Positions 44,698-53,925 of a DNA stretch of 64,000 bases are shown piece by piece. The DNA comes from JAJCYK01 sp965212195. Its GTDB lineage: Bacteria; Bacteroidota; Bacteroidia; Cytophagales; Cyclobacteriaceae. Location: the NCBI GenBank assembly GCA_965212195.1, contig CBDBUW010000012.1, positions 186,001-250,000 of the forward strand. Direction: 5' to 3'. A model generated the notes under the pieces. It saw only the letters and a list, made by a program, of their open reading frames with translations. It had not been told where the DNA came from and made no database searches. Each line of letters opens with the position of its first letter. Position 1 is the stretch's first letter. The position numbers were made by a program, and so were the translations under genes.

Positions 44698-45912
44698 ATG
44701 AAACTGCTGGCGAAAACGGGTTGCCTCTGGGCGGTCCTGTCACTTGCTGTGCTGCATTTGGCACAAGCTCAATTAGTTACAGCTGATCCAAACAGGCCGT
44801 TCTTCCAAAAAGGGAACACCTACTTCAGTCTCAATCAAGACTTCACCTACAATGCTTTCAATCTCAAATTTGATGGTGAAGATATTCTTGATGAGTTCAG
44901 CTTACGCAGCCGCTTGCAATGGAACCGGGCTGTAACCGATAAGGTTGGAGTAGGCGCTAGGGATCGGGCCGACCAAAATATACTAAAAGACGACAATGAT
45001 GGCCGTTTTTTGGGCCGCGAATGGACGTTCAGTGTGGGAGGTGATTATGTCTTTGACTTAGGAGGTGATAAGCAGTTAATCACAGGGTTTCAAGTTGGCT
45101 ATGGGCAAATAAATAACAAGTCGGAGTTCAACGGTAATGAGAATGAAAGTAAAGATGATCTGATAATAGCCGGAGTCAATGTGGCTTATCCCATACAATT
45201 GTATCAATCGGATCTCTTTATAGTGCCCAAAGCAGGTTACCGGTTTCGCAATCAGTCCGGAGACAACCAGGATATTGATACCCACTCCTTTTTTGCGGGA
45301 TTCGATCTGTATTCCAGTATTCCTTGCCAGGGTTGGTGGTATAACGAAGGTGTAAACATGAAAGAAGAGTACCGCTATACCCCTGGAACTCAGATGTGGG
45401 GCAGTGGTACCAAACTACGATATAAGCGTAGTAATATCACCAGCGACTTTGTGAGCGGAGGACAGGGCGAAGAAACGGAAAATCGTTTTCTGGTAGGTGT
45501 GGACTATTCGTATTACGTGGCTAAGAATTTTTCTTTAGGTGGAAGGGCTAGTTTCAACACCACCACCACTTCAGATGACAATTCTGATTTCAAGACCACC
45601 AGTACTAATTTTGAGGTAGTGCCTAGATTACGCTGGCATTTTGCCAAGGGATGGTGGAATGACGTGTACCTGGAGGGGGCAGGAGGATTCAGTAGCAGCA
45701 AAGTCGACAATAATGGTTCCAGTGAGAATAAAGTCAATACCGTGATTGCCGAGGGAGGCCTAGGAAAATTCTGGCCCTTAACCCCCAACCTCTTCCTCAA
45801 TTCAACCGTCCGCTATGCTTATAACAAATCAGAGGATCCGGACGACAGCGATGAACAGGAATTAGAGCGTACGGGACTTCAGGTAAGTTTAAGACTTAAC
45901 TATTCTTTTTAA
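44698..45912 (+). CDS. Outer-membrane beta-barrel protein
   Basis: Counted from ATG 44698, the 404-residue product has a signal peptide (TGCLWAVLSLAVLHLAQAQ). It is followed by alternating hydrophobic/polar strands with aromatic girdles and acidic turns, ending in a C-terminal strand LQVSLRLNYSF. That aromatic C-terminus is the usual outer-membrane insertion signal. The open frame extends to 44578, but the extra 40 residues hide the signal peptide. No TonB box is seen, so a simple porin-like or structural barrel is likelier than a receptor. Its last 4 bases overlap the end of the convergent lipid kinase gene. Confidence 0.8.
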   Translation: MKLLAKTGCLWAVLSLAVLHLAQAQLVTADPNRPFFQKGNTYFSLNQDFTYNAFNLKFDGEDILDEFSLRSRLQWNRAVTDKVGVGARDRADQNILKDDNDGRFLGREWTFSVGGDYVFDLGGDKQLITGFQVGYGQINNKSEFNGNENESKDDLIIAGVNVAYPIQLYQSDLFIVPKAGYRFRNQSGDNQDIDTHSFFAGFDLYSSIPCQGWWYNEGVNMKEEYRYTPGTQMWGSGTKLRYKRSNITSDFVSGGQGEETENRFLVGVDYSYYVAKNFSLGGRASFNTTTTSDDNSDFKTTSTNFEVVPRLRWHFAKGWWNDVYLEGAGGFSSSKVDNNGSSENKVNTVIAEGGLGKFWPLTPNLFLNSTVRYAYNKSEDPDDSDEQELERTGLQVSLRLNYSF

Positions 45913-46802
45913 GGCACTATGGTATTTTTTGGAAGTCTTATTTTCAAGGCTGCAGGCAGTACTTTAACCTCAAAAGGAGGACTCCCCATATATTCGCCAT
46001 CAATATGAGCATGTAAAAAATCATTTTGATCAATATGAACTTCCTGGGCTTTATACAATTCCACCTTCTTCAGTTTATGGTGCGTCCCGCGAGCTAGTTT
46101 TGGAACGTGTACCAATCTTTGCCCAATATGGAGATTGCCCACTTCACAGACATCTAAAAAGCCATCAAAAAGGTTGGCCTGGGGAGTAAGTCTAAATCCA
46201 TTACCAAATGTAGTACCGTTGGCTACACATAGCAGCAGCAATCTCTGCTGACGTTCAACATCATCTACTCTGAATTTGAACTGCTGACTTTTATAGGCTA
46301 GCAGATTCCGTAAAACGTGGTAGTAATACTTGCGGGATCCACTTAAGATGTTCTTCTTGAATAGCAGATCGTAAATAACTTGTCCATCCAGGCCTACGCC
46401 TACTCCGTTGATGAACTTTCGTTGGTTACACAAACCCAGGTCAATGGTGTGCACGAGTCCTTCCAGGGCATTTATTACCTGGTGTTCCAGGGATTGAAAA
46501 TGGAAATTCTTGGCAAAATCATTGCCGGAGCCGTTTGGGATGAATGAAAATACTAAGTCGGGGTTATCAAATCCGTTAATAACTTCGTTCAGTGTGCCAT
46601 CGCCTCCAATGGCGATGATATCGGTATGATCACGGAGCTGCCGTTTAACCAGCTCAGTGGCATTGAGGTCAGGCCGGGTATAGAAGAAATCGTGATGGTG
46701 TTTGTGTGTATCGAAATAGCGGTTCAGTTCGCTGATAATTTTTCCTAAACGATGCCGTTTTCCGGTTTGGGGATGAACGATTATCAGATAATTTCTAGGC
46801 AT
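45909..46802 (-). CDS. Diacylglycerol/lipid kinase family protein
   Basis: A protein of about 297 residues of the DgkB/YegS lipid kinase family. Features are the N-terminal YLIIVHPQTGK, the nucleotide loop IAIGGDGTLNEVINGF and SFIPNGSGNDFAK, and the regulatory segment GVGLDGQVIYDLLF. It should phosphorylate diacylglycerol or a related lipid at the inner membrane surface. The start is ATG 46802; an upstream in-frame ATG at 46826 would overlap the preceding gene. It follows the phosphotriesterase-like gene by 1 base and is probably cotranscribed with it. Confidence 0.88.
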   Translation of the reverse strand: MPRNYLIIVHPQTGKRHRLGKIISELNRYFDTHKHHHDFFYTRPDLNATELVKRQLRDHTDIIAIGGDGTLNEVINGFDNPDLVFSFIPNGSGNDFAKNFHFQSLEHQVINALEGLVHTIDLGLCNQRKFINGVGVGLDGQVIYDLLFKKNILSGSRKYYYHVLRNLLAYKSQQFKFRVDDVERQQRLLLLCVANGTTFGNGFRLTPQANLFDGFLDVCEVGNLHIGQRLVHVPKLARGTHHKLKKVELYKAQEVHIDQNDFLHAHIDGEYMGSPPFEVKVLPAALKIRLPKNTIVP

Positions 46803-46803
46803 G

Positions 46804-47835
46804 TTAGGACTTATATGGTTTAACACCTATGGAAAATGCCCGGGCAGGATTATGCACTAAAATCTGATCGATATCCTGAGAGGTAATTCCTTCCTTTTTT
46901 AGTGCGGGGATCAAATATTCGAATACTGCGGTGTAGCCTCTAAATTCTCCGCCGTTTGTTTCACCGGGAGAGTACCATCCCGCATCATGGGACAGCAAAA
47001 TGTGATCCAAATATCCGCTTTGCTTAAGATTTAGGATCATATCCACATACTTTGAAGCGTTACTCAGGCTTACATTATCCAGACTGATCCAAGCTCCTTG
47101 GGAGGCCGCTTTACTATAAGTGGAAAGGTCGTCTTCATTTTGTGCATGTGTCCAGATGAATGCCCGAGGGTGCACATCATTCTCCTTAAGGATCTCGATT
47201 TGTTCAAGGGCCGGTTCTGCCAATCCGGTGTGCGAGGCGATAGTCAGTCCTGTCTTTAAGTGGGTAAGCGCAGCCGCCTTAATAAGTTTTTTGTGAAATT
47301 CTGAAAGGGGACCCGGGCTTACCCCGGTTTTAATGAATCCCGGTCTTATATTGGTGCTCTGCATACCAAATTCGAAATCTTTAATCCAACGGTCGGCCAA
47401 TTGAGTAGCGGATTCTTGGTAGGCGTGCTTGGGAATATGCCTGTTGTTATTGGCTCCGTAGTAACCGGTATTGGTGACTATATGCATATCGGTAACGGAA
47501 GCTAACTTCTTTAATAACTTCACGTCTTTGCCGATAAAACTGGGAGTAAACTCAAAGAACGTTTTGCATCCATACTTTTTCAGTTCCAATAAATGAGGTA
47601 TAACTACCTCCAGGACCTCATCATGATCCCACCAAATGTCACCTGCAGCTCCCTGAAAATCCACCAATACATGTTCATGGGTAAGGGTTAATCCCATATC
47701 CGCTGCCTTTACTTTCCCATTAACCGACATGATAGATCCTGCCTTTCCGTTAACAGCGAAACCATTTGCTCCCCACATAAAACCTGCTAAGCTCAGCAAG
47801 CTGCGCTTAAGGAATATTCTTCGGTTACTGATCAT
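46804..47835 (-). CDS. Exported phosphotriesterase-family metal hydrolase
   Basis: A 343-residue amidohydrolase-superfamily protein with a Tat-like leader (NRRIFLKRSLLSLAGF). The binuclear metal site is recognisable: H53 and H55 (THEH), a lysine in FIKTG for the carboxylated bridge, His in IASHTG and WTHAQN, and Asp in LLSHDAGWY. The family includes phosphotriesterases and lactonases; the position of Lys and the SHDAGW motif suggest a lactonase-like enzyme. It is divergent from the enolase-superfamily gene (96 bases), which may process a related sugar acid or lactone. Confidence 0.85.
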   Translation of the reverse strand: MISNRRIFLKRSLLSLAGFMWGANGFAVNGKAGSIMSVNGKVKAADMGLTLTHEHVLVDFQGAAGDIWWDHDEVLEVVIPHLLELKKYGCKTFFEFTPSFIGKDVKLLKKLASVTDMHIVTNTGYYGANNNRHIPKHAYQESATQLADRWIKDFEFGMQSTNIRPGFIKTGVSPGPLSEFHKKLIKAAALTHLKTGLTIASHTGLAEPALEQIEILKENDVHPRAFIWTHAQNEDDLSTYSKAASQGAWISLDNVSLSNASKYVDMILNLKQSGYLDHILLSHDAGWYSPGETNGGEFRGYTAVFEYLIPALKKEGITSQDIDQILVHNPARAFSIGVKPYKS

Positions 47836-47931
47836 TTTTAGTTTTGAAATAAAAGAGCTAATCCAATATAAAGATTTGTAAAGACTTCCACTCCTGGTTA
47901 AATTATATCTTGTTCGTTAATCTCTTTGCTT

Positions 47932-49326
47932 ATGAAAAATTCACAAAATAAATCGACCCGCAGAACCTTCCTTAACACCCTTGGTTTAAGTGGTCTTAGC
48001 TTGGCAGGAATGGCCTTTGCACCCATTGAAGAACAATTGGAATATACCACTCAGAAAGTGAATCGCAGTTCCAGTCCTTCAGAACTTAAGATCACCGATA
48101 TGAGGATTGCAGAGATCAGTGGGGTGGTGTTTAGAACGCCTATAGTAAGGATCTATACCAATCAGGGTATTGTGGGTCACGGCGATGTGAGGGATGGAGC
48201 TGCCAAGCAATATGCGTTATTCTTGAAAAGTAGGTTGTTGGGAGAAAACCCCTGTAACGTGGAGCGTTTGTTCAAAAAGGTCAGTCAGTTTGGTCATCAC
48301 GGTCGTCAGGGTGGCGGAGTTTCCGGTGTGGAGATGGCGCTTTGGGACATAGTAGGGAAGGCCTATGGCGTCCCGGTCTATCAATTGTTAGGAGGGAAGT
48401 ACCGCGACCAGGTCAGATTGTACTGCGATACCACCATCAGCAAAGATCCGCAGGAGTATGCCCAGCGCATGCAGGCCAGGATCGATAAAGGGTATACCGC
48501 TTTGAAAATGGACATTGGTACTAACTTATTGAAGGATATTCCCGGTACGCTCATCAATGCCCCGGACGGGCAGCTCAAACCGTACCAGCATGAGTATCGA
48601 GGTTATAACCTCACCAAACACCCCTTCACCCGGGTACAAATAACTGAAAAAGGCGTGAACAAGCTTTGTGAGTTTTTGGAAGTGATGCGTAACCAAGTAG
48701 GCTATGAGATCCCTATGGGCACTGACCATTGGGGCCACTTTGGGGTAAACGAAGCCATTAAAATAGCCCGTGCCGTGGAGAAGTATAACCTGGCTTATAT
48801 CGAGGATATCATACCCTGGGAATATACCGATCAATGGAAAGAGATCACGCTTTCCACTACCACACCAACCCAAACCGGTGAGGATATCTACCGTTTGGAG
48901 GGAGGATTCCAAGAGTTGATTGAAAAGAGGGCGGTGGATATCGTGCACCCCGATCCAAACACAGCCGGCGGTATTCTGGAAACCAAGCGTATCGGTGATT
49001 ACGCTTCGGCTCATGGCGTAGGTTTTATGCAGCATCATGCCGCCGGGCCAGTTTCTTTTCTAGGAGCAGTTCACTCGGCAGCGGCTACCGAGAATTTTAT
49101 GTGGTTAGAGCATCATGCCGTGGATAATCCGGAATTCGAAGACTTGGTGCAGGGTATAGAAAAACCACTGGTGCAGGACGGGTATGTAAAAGTGCCGGAG
49201 TCACCAGGATTAGGCGTTGAATTAAATGAAGAAGTGGTTAAAGAGTTTTTGATTAAAGGAGAGAAATTATTTGCACCTACTCCGGAGTGGAATGAGATCC
49301 GTTCCTGGGACCGACTATGGAGTTAG
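47932..49326 (+). CDS. Mandelate racemase/muconate lactonizing enzyme family, Tat leader
   Basis: A 464-residue enolase-superfamily protein. A Tat-like leader (STRRTFLNTLGLSGLSLAG) precedes the N-terminal capping domain. The barrel has ALKMDIG, the metal-ligand strands GTDHWGHFG, YIEDI and TGEDIY, and a catalytic-type His in MQHHAAGP. Sugar-acid dehydratases such as galactonate dehydratase share this layout, but export is unusual for them. The ATG at 47932 is chosen over TTG 47926. Its divergent neighbour is a lactonase-like hydrolase, so an extracytoplasmic sugar lactone/acid reaction is possible (inference). Confidence 0.85.
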   Translation: MKNSQNKSTRRTFLNTLGLSGLSLAGMAFAPIEEQLEYTTQKVNRSSSPSELKITDMRIAEISGVVFRTPIVRIYTNQGIVGHGDVRDGAAKQYALFLKSRLLGENPCNVERLFKKVSQFGHHGRQGGGVSGVEMALWDIVGKAYGVPVYQLLGGKYRDQVRLYCDTTISKDPQEYAQRMQARIDKGYTALKMDIGTNLLKDIPGTLINAPDGQLKPYQHEYRGYNLTKHPFTRVQITEKGVNKLCEFLEVMRNQVGYEIPMGTDHWGHFGVNEAIKIARAVEKYNLAYIEDIIPWEYTDQWKEITLSTTTPTQTGEDIYRLEGGFQELIEKRAVDIVHPDPNTAGGILETKRIGDYASAHGVGFMQHHAAGPVSFLGAVHSAAATENFMWLEHHAVDNPEFEDLVQGIEKPLVQDGYVKVPESPGLGVELNEEVVKEFLIKGEKLFAPTPEWNEIRSWDRLWS

Positions 49327-49375
49327 AAGGCGGCCGTTTGTAAGGTTACCATAACCGGTTTCAAATATTAACAGT

Positions 49376-50281
49376 ATGCGCCTCCTCCAGTGTGCGTTTC
49401 TTATTATATTTTTCAATCCAGGACTGATAGCTCAGGGGGTTCCCGCCAGTGGTGACTTTCAATTTACCATGAAAGCGGAGGCCCGGATATATATTGGCTT
49501 TAAGGGCGCTGTGGGATTTTCTGCGAATCTAGCCGCTGGGGTTACCCAGCGATTAGGCAATTTTCAGTGGGGAGGCACCGCGGCGATCAACCTCTATCAA
49601 GGGGGGATCGGTGCAGTACTGTCCTCTCAAAACCGCCAATCCCGGGGCCGTAACCAGTTTAATACGGATATAATATTGTCTGGATCAGCCACTTTAGGAG
49701 ACGGTCGACACGATACCCTGCCATTATTGACTTTCAACCATGCTTATCCGGCTGTGATATTACAAGGCTATAAAAAGTCTATTACGCATGCACAAAATTT
49801 CGTATTTAACTTTAGAGGGCGCCATCAGCGGTTAGGCACTTATGGGATCAAATTGTATAATGTATACTTGCAACTTTACAACGACGTAGATATCTTTTTG
49901 GGGGATGCTGATGATCGTTTTTGGACAGGGGGCGGTAGCATTTCGGTTTATCTTACTAATAGTTACTATATAACTTTTGGTACTGATGTCTTCACCGGAG
50001 AACGCAACCCTTTGCGGAGTTCACATCCGCAAAATCCACCTCGTGGCTATCCTTATGAAGATTATGATCAAGCCCCGGGAGATCAGCAACTGAATATTGG
50101 CAAGTTATTTCTGCAGTTGAATAGCTTTGAACATAATTTCAATTTTGAAATCTCACGTACAGGACGACAGGATATGGCCTTTCAAAATATCATCCATAAG
50201 TGGTATGGAACGCCCTATTTTGAGTCATCGGCTGTTAACCAATGGAATGTAGGCCTGGGTATTCAACATTATGGTGAGTAA
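49376..50281 (+). CDS. Exported protein resembling polymorphic toxin type 23
   Basis: The 301-residue product has a signal peptide (MRLLQCAFLIIFFNPGLIAQ) and a Gly/aromatic-rich beta structure. The core around residues 165-215 (YNDVDIFLGDADDRFWTGGG, then ITFGTDVFTGE) resembles, from memory of the family, the ND-FLGDGGDR-RT pattern of the Ntox23 domain found in Bacteroidota. The mature chain has no delivery domain (no Rhs, PT-VENN or T9SS C-terminal domain seen). It is followed after one base by a small lipoprotein gene. It may be a toxin-like effector or simply a beta-barrel relative; the match needs a profile search. Confidence 0.55.
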   Translation: MRLLQCAFLIIFFNPGLIAQGVPASGDFQFTMKAEARIYIGFKGAVGFSANLAAGVTQRLGNFQWGGTAAINLYQGGIGAVLSSQNRQSRGRNQFNTDIILSGSATLGDGRHDTLPLLTFNHAYPAVILQGYKKSITHAQNFVFNFRGRHQRLGTYGIKLYNVYLQLYNDVDIFLGDADDRFWTGGGSISVYLTNSYYITFGTDVFTGERNPLRSSHPQNPPRGYPYEDYDQAPGDQQLNIGKLFLQLNSFEHNFNFEISRTGRQDMAFQNIIHKWYGTPYFESSAVNQWNVGLGIQHYGE

Positions 50282-50282
50282 T

Positions 50283-50771
50283 ATGAGACTTGTACATATC
50301 ATATGGTGTTTGTTACTGGCATTGGGATGCTCCCGGGAAATACCACGCAATTTGCAGGATCGCTATAGGATTCCCAAGCACTCTTATGAACAACTTTCCC
50401 AGGCAAACGGGGTTTGGCAAGGTAAGCAAATTGTAGGAGTGGATTCCGTAGTACTGTATGATTTCTTTAGGTTTTCCTCCAACGGCCGGGTATTATACAG
50501 TTCAGGGATCCCAGAAGACTCCTTATCTTTGCGCTATAATGATTTCTCCAAAGGATCTATGGGTCGATTCGAACTCACAGATGAGTCGCTGCGCATGGAG
50601 ATATGGCAAGGGCGTTATGACAAGTTTGTCCAATATCAAGGACATTTTCGGGGAGATAGTCTGATCATTACATCATCCCGTCAACGAGGGTTTTTCAAGG
50701 CACGTCTGAAAAATTTTCAATTGATCTACATTAAAAGCGAAATTAGCAATCTTCAAGAAATGCCAGAATAG
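50283..50771 (+). CDS. Small lipoprotein partner of the toxin-23-like protein
   Basis: A 162-residue lipoprotein: signal MRLVHIIWCLLLALGC with the lipid-modified Cys at residue 16. The mature part is predicted all-beta, with strands such as VVLYDFFRFSSNGRVLYSSG and YVQYQGHF-like (KFVQYQGHFRGDSLIITS), a lipocalin-like or META-like pattern. I do not recognise the family. ATG 50283, one base after the upstream stop, gives a proper lipobox; ATG 50271 would overlap that gene and disturb the signal. The tight coupling makes an immunity or assembly role for the preceding protein possible. Confidence 0.65.
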   Translation: MRLVHIIWCLLLALGCSREIPRNLQDRYRIPKHSYEQLSQANGVWQGKQIVGVDSVVLYDFFRFSSNGRVLYSSGIPEDSLSLRYNDFSKGSMGRFELTDESLRMEIWQGRYDKFVQYQGHFRGDSLIITSSRQRGFFKARLKNFQLIYIKSEISNLQEMPE

Positions 50772-50810
50772 AAAGGAATTAATAAACTGATATACAGTTG
50801 TTTAACATGA

Positions 50811-52451
50811 TCAGACAATTGCCGGCTTAAAATCTTCTTCTTTGAAATGCCTGAACAAGAATTCATGGGCATTACCATAAAACAGCTTTTCCAGAACCTC
50901 CTCTAGACTCTGTTGGTTCATGATGGTTTCTATTTCCGTCGGGGTCATGACCGCTTCATCCTCGATGTGTAAGATGTCCTTTCCTTCCCTCACATATTCT
51001 GCCATGGACTGGCGCAAACGTGGGTAGTCTGCAATAGTATCGAACGGATCAAAGGGATCAACAATGCCATCGTAGTCGCTGCCTATGGTAATACCACTCC
51101 AGTTGCTGCGGTTGGAGATATTATGGGTAGTCTGTAACTGGACCTTTGCCACATGAAAAATATTGGACCAGAATAGTTTTAAATACAGATCCTTTATCGC
51201 TTCTTTTTGGTCCTCCAATTTCTTTTTCTGATGCTTGAAGAGATAACCTGGCATTCTTCCTTCGTGTAGGCACAGGCCGATCAGGCCATCACTTTTAAAA
51301 GTGATGGCAATATCCTCGTTGGTCAGGTTTATACCCCAGCGACTGAAAAAGCTATGGCGATCCAGTTCCATATTATTGGGTTTGCTTTTTGCCTCCTCTA
51401 GAGTCGACCATCCGCTGACCGCTCCGTGACTGTGAATAATGGGGATTGGATCATGGGCATAATCTTGGCTTAGCATCTGATAGAATTCCTGCCTGGACTG
51501 AGGGGACATATGCTTGGTGTCAATCAGTATTCGCTGTCCATTTTGCTTAGAAAGTAAAGCCTTCAATACCTTTCGGCCCAACGATGAGATACCCAGTTCC
51601 AGACTGGGGCGCTGATCGAAAAGATGCCGTATTCCGGGAGTATAAAACGTCTTGATAAACTTGATCCAAGGCGAACGGTCGGATAAACTGGTAGCATGGC
51701 CCCCCAGCAAATTATTGAAATGGTGACTGAAGGTTACAAAGAATGGAACAGGCCTTTGGCCGGCATTGCTTTTTACTACATCAATGTTTTTTAAGAATGA
51801 CGATTCAATGATTTGCTGTTGCTGTGGAGCCAGTTGTTCGTAGGGTTTGTCAAAAGGATTGGCAAAGGCATAATTGCCGAAGGTGTGGGCTCCTTCCACG
51901 CTAAATATTCCCACCAGGTTTTTGGGATCCTGGATAAGCTGCTGGTACTCCTGGTAATTGCGCGCTAATTGGAATCGATAGCCTTCATATTGGGGGTCGT
52001 CGGTTTGGTGATTCTTGGGGTCCATCAGGTAATCCAACTCTTCAAGATATTCGGAAAAGTAGTCTACCCCTTTGTCCGAAGCTGCTTCATCAATACGTCT
52101 TTGGATCTCCGTTTTGGGTATGCCTAATACTGCTTCACCTAGAGTAGAGTATTTTCTTTTAGGTAATAAGAACTTAAAGAGCAACTTAAATGGCTTTTGA
52201 GGACAAACCTGCATGAAAGGTCTTTCAAAGGGATATATGGAAACAAACAACAGACGGGATTTCCCGTCGACACAGGCTTTCAAGTTGGTCTGGCTTCCCC
52301 TGGCAATAGCCTGTATGGCTTTCTGGATCTGCTTGTTTAAGTCCCCGATAGCGTTGCTGGGTGGGTAATGGGTCCACATATCGCAGTTCTGGGAATCGGA
52401 ACTAAAGCCTTTCAGGCTGGGATGACAGTGAAGGTCGGAGTTGAGCTCCAT
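50811..52451 (-). CDS. Membrane dipeptidase (peptidase family M19)
   Basis: A 546-residue renal-dipeptidase-family zinc hydrolase that splits dipeptides, including D-amino-acid ones. Metal motifs: SDLHCH (H8, H10) at the N-terminus, FSVEGAH with the bridging glutamate, the His pair region PIIHSHGAVSG, and ITIGSDYDG near the C-terminus. It is longer than the usual 350-400 residues because of an extra helical part at about 60-150. There is no signal peptide, so it is cytoplasmic. It follows the unknown membrane protein gene by 28 bases on the same strand. Confidence 0.85.
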   Translation of the reverse strand: MELNSDLHCHPSLKGFSSDSQNCDMWTHYPPSNAIGDLNKQIQKAIQAIARGSQTNLKACVDGKSRLLFVSIYPFERPFMQVCPQKPFKLLFKFLLPKRKYSTLGEAVLGIPKTEIQRRIDEAASDKGVDYFSEYLEELDYLMDPKNHQTDDPQYEGYRFQLARNYQEYQQLIQDPKNLVGIFSVEGAHTFGNYAFANPFDKPYEQLAPQQQQIIESSFLKNIDVVKSNAGQRPVPFFVTFSHHFNNLLGGHATSLSDRSPWIKFIKTFYTPGIRHLFDQRPSLELGISSLGRKVLKALLSKQNGQRILIDTKHMSPQSRQEFYQMLSQDYAHDPIPIIHSHGAVSGWSTLEEAKSKPNNMELDRHSFFSRWGINLTNEDIAITFKSDGLIGLCLHEGRMPGYLFKHQKKKLEDQKEAIKDLYLKLFWSNIFHVAKVQLQTTHNISNRSNWSGITIGSDYDGIVDPFDPFDTIADYPRLRQSMAEYVREGKDILHIEDEAVMTPTEIETIMNQQSLEEVLEKLFYGNAHEFLFRHFKEEDFKPAIV

Positions 52452-52479
52452 AAAATCGATTTGTAAATCAAGATAAAAA

Positions 52480-53796
52480 TTATTCCATAGACTCCTTTAC
52501 CTGACCGGTTACTGCTGTCACCAGGGCCGCCGTCAGTCCTCCGCTACCAGCAAAGATAGCCGCCTTAACACTGCTCATGTCCAGTTGTCCACCTAGCAGG
52601 TAATCAATAACAAAGGGCAAACCCGCGGAGAGTACCGCTACTATAAGGGCGGCTCCCAGCTTGCGGAAGTTCTGCAACACCACGGCAAACAGATAAAAGC
52701 TCAATACCACACCAATACCGGCGATCAGCACACCATAAACAATGGTAAGGTTATAATCTTTCAGGGTCCGGGCATATTCCGCGTCAATCAGATAGATTAT
52801 GCCGCAAATGGCCCCGAACAATAGCAGGAGCAATAGAATATCGGAGAGTACCGCTCCGGAAAGTAGGCGCATCTGATAATTTCGAATGGCTTGATAGAAT
52901 TTTGGATTTATTTTGACCTTTTTTGGTCTTATTTCAGCACCTTCCAGCTGATCGATATCGTTTTGAAATCGGTCCCTTACGGATTGGGGAAGTATCAACC
53001 CCTGGAAAGTAACGGGGATTGCTGATAGGTTGTTCAATACATACATATACCAAAATCCAGCAAAGAGTATAGCGATGGCTACACCTATTTGAACACCTGT
53101 CAAAAGCTCCATACGTTGAGAAGCAAATAGATATATGATCAACACCATGATAATCCAAAAAATATTTTCAATAACATGGGCTACTGCCGTTGATCTTAAG
53201 ACGGCGCTCATGGAATAGGTGAGTCCGAATTGAGAAGTATCCATAGCATCTTCAATGCTGTACCCATTGAATTGCATGTCCAAAATTTCAGTTTTCCAGA
53301 TGTTCTTCCATTCAGCCTCCATCTCGTCCTCGGTAGCCCCATATCTTAGATTCTGAAAATTACCTTTCAGAGTATCGTGAAGAATGTGATTGTTGATTTC
53401 ATTAAAGCGTTGGACTACAGGTTTGTCCTGAGGGGATAATTCAATCTCGATCTGTTGACTTGCTCCCATTACCGCGGCCATGGTTTGCAGGGGCAGCCCC
53501 CCAAGCTGTTCAAAAGTAGGAGGGCCGGAAACCAGACGGGGCCAGAACTTGGCCACCATAACGCCCAAAAACAGCACTATCCCAGTGGCCACAATGTAAA
53601 TAAGCACTGACCACCAGTTGTTATCTAATAAGCCTCTCAATTTTTCGGTTAGCGCCCAACTGATCCACAAACAGTAAATAATGGCAAATAATTGAGTGAG
53701 CAGGCTTATTATCCCTAATATCTTGCTGACCGCTATTACAAATTTATCGGCAAAGGGATAGGATCTTTTTAAAAAAGGGGTTGGTGTCCTTACCAT
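52480..53796 (-). CDS. Polytopic membrane protein of unknown function
   Basis: I do not recognise this 438-residue protein. Two N-terminal helices (about 22-48 and 62-85) are followed by a soluble insert of about 110 residues (GPPTFEQLGGLPLQ, RYGATEDEMEAEWKNIW). Then come six or more helices (FWIIMVLIIYLFAS, IGVAIAILFAGFWYMYVL, LLLLLLFGAICGIIYLI, LTIVYGVLIAGIGVVLSFYLF) and a Gly-rich C-terminal pair (GSGGLTAALVTAVTG). No transporter signature is evident. It is the first gene of a probable two-gene unit with the M19 dipeptidase. Confidence 0.65.
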   Translation of the reverse strand: MVRTPTPFLKRSYPFADKFVIAVSKILGIISLLTQLFAIIYCLWISWALTEKLRGLLDNNWWSVLIYIVATGIVLFLGVMVAKFWPRLVSGPPTFEQLGGLPLQTMAAVMGASQQIEIELSPQDKPVVQRFNEINNHILHDTLKGNFQNLRYGATEDEMEAEWKNIWKTEILDMQFNGYSIEDAMDTSQFGLTYSMSAVLRSTAVAHVIENIFWIIMVLIIYLFASQRMELLTGVQIGVAIAILFAGFWYMYVLNNLSAIPVTFQGLILPQSVRDRFQNDIDQLEGAEIRPKKVKINPKFYQAIRNYQMRLLSGAVLSDILLLLLLFGAICGIIYLIDAEYARTLKDYNLTIVYGVLIAGIGVVLSFYLFAVVLQNFRKLGAALIVAVLSAGLPFVIDYLLGGQLDMSSVKAAIFAGSGGLTAALVTAVTGQVKESME

Positions 53797-53925
53797 AGCT
53801 AGTTAATTCAATATAAGGATAATATAGTCGTAGGTCAACCCAATGACATTCAAGGTTATGGTAGGGTCATTTTGTTCAGTGTTGCTGAGGTGAGTGGTTT
53901 ACTACCTTTAGGAGAAGTCAAGACC

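Noticed and set aside
47926..47931. TTG start two codons before ATG 47932
   Set aside because: It only adds two residues in front of a good Tat leader; ATG is preferred.
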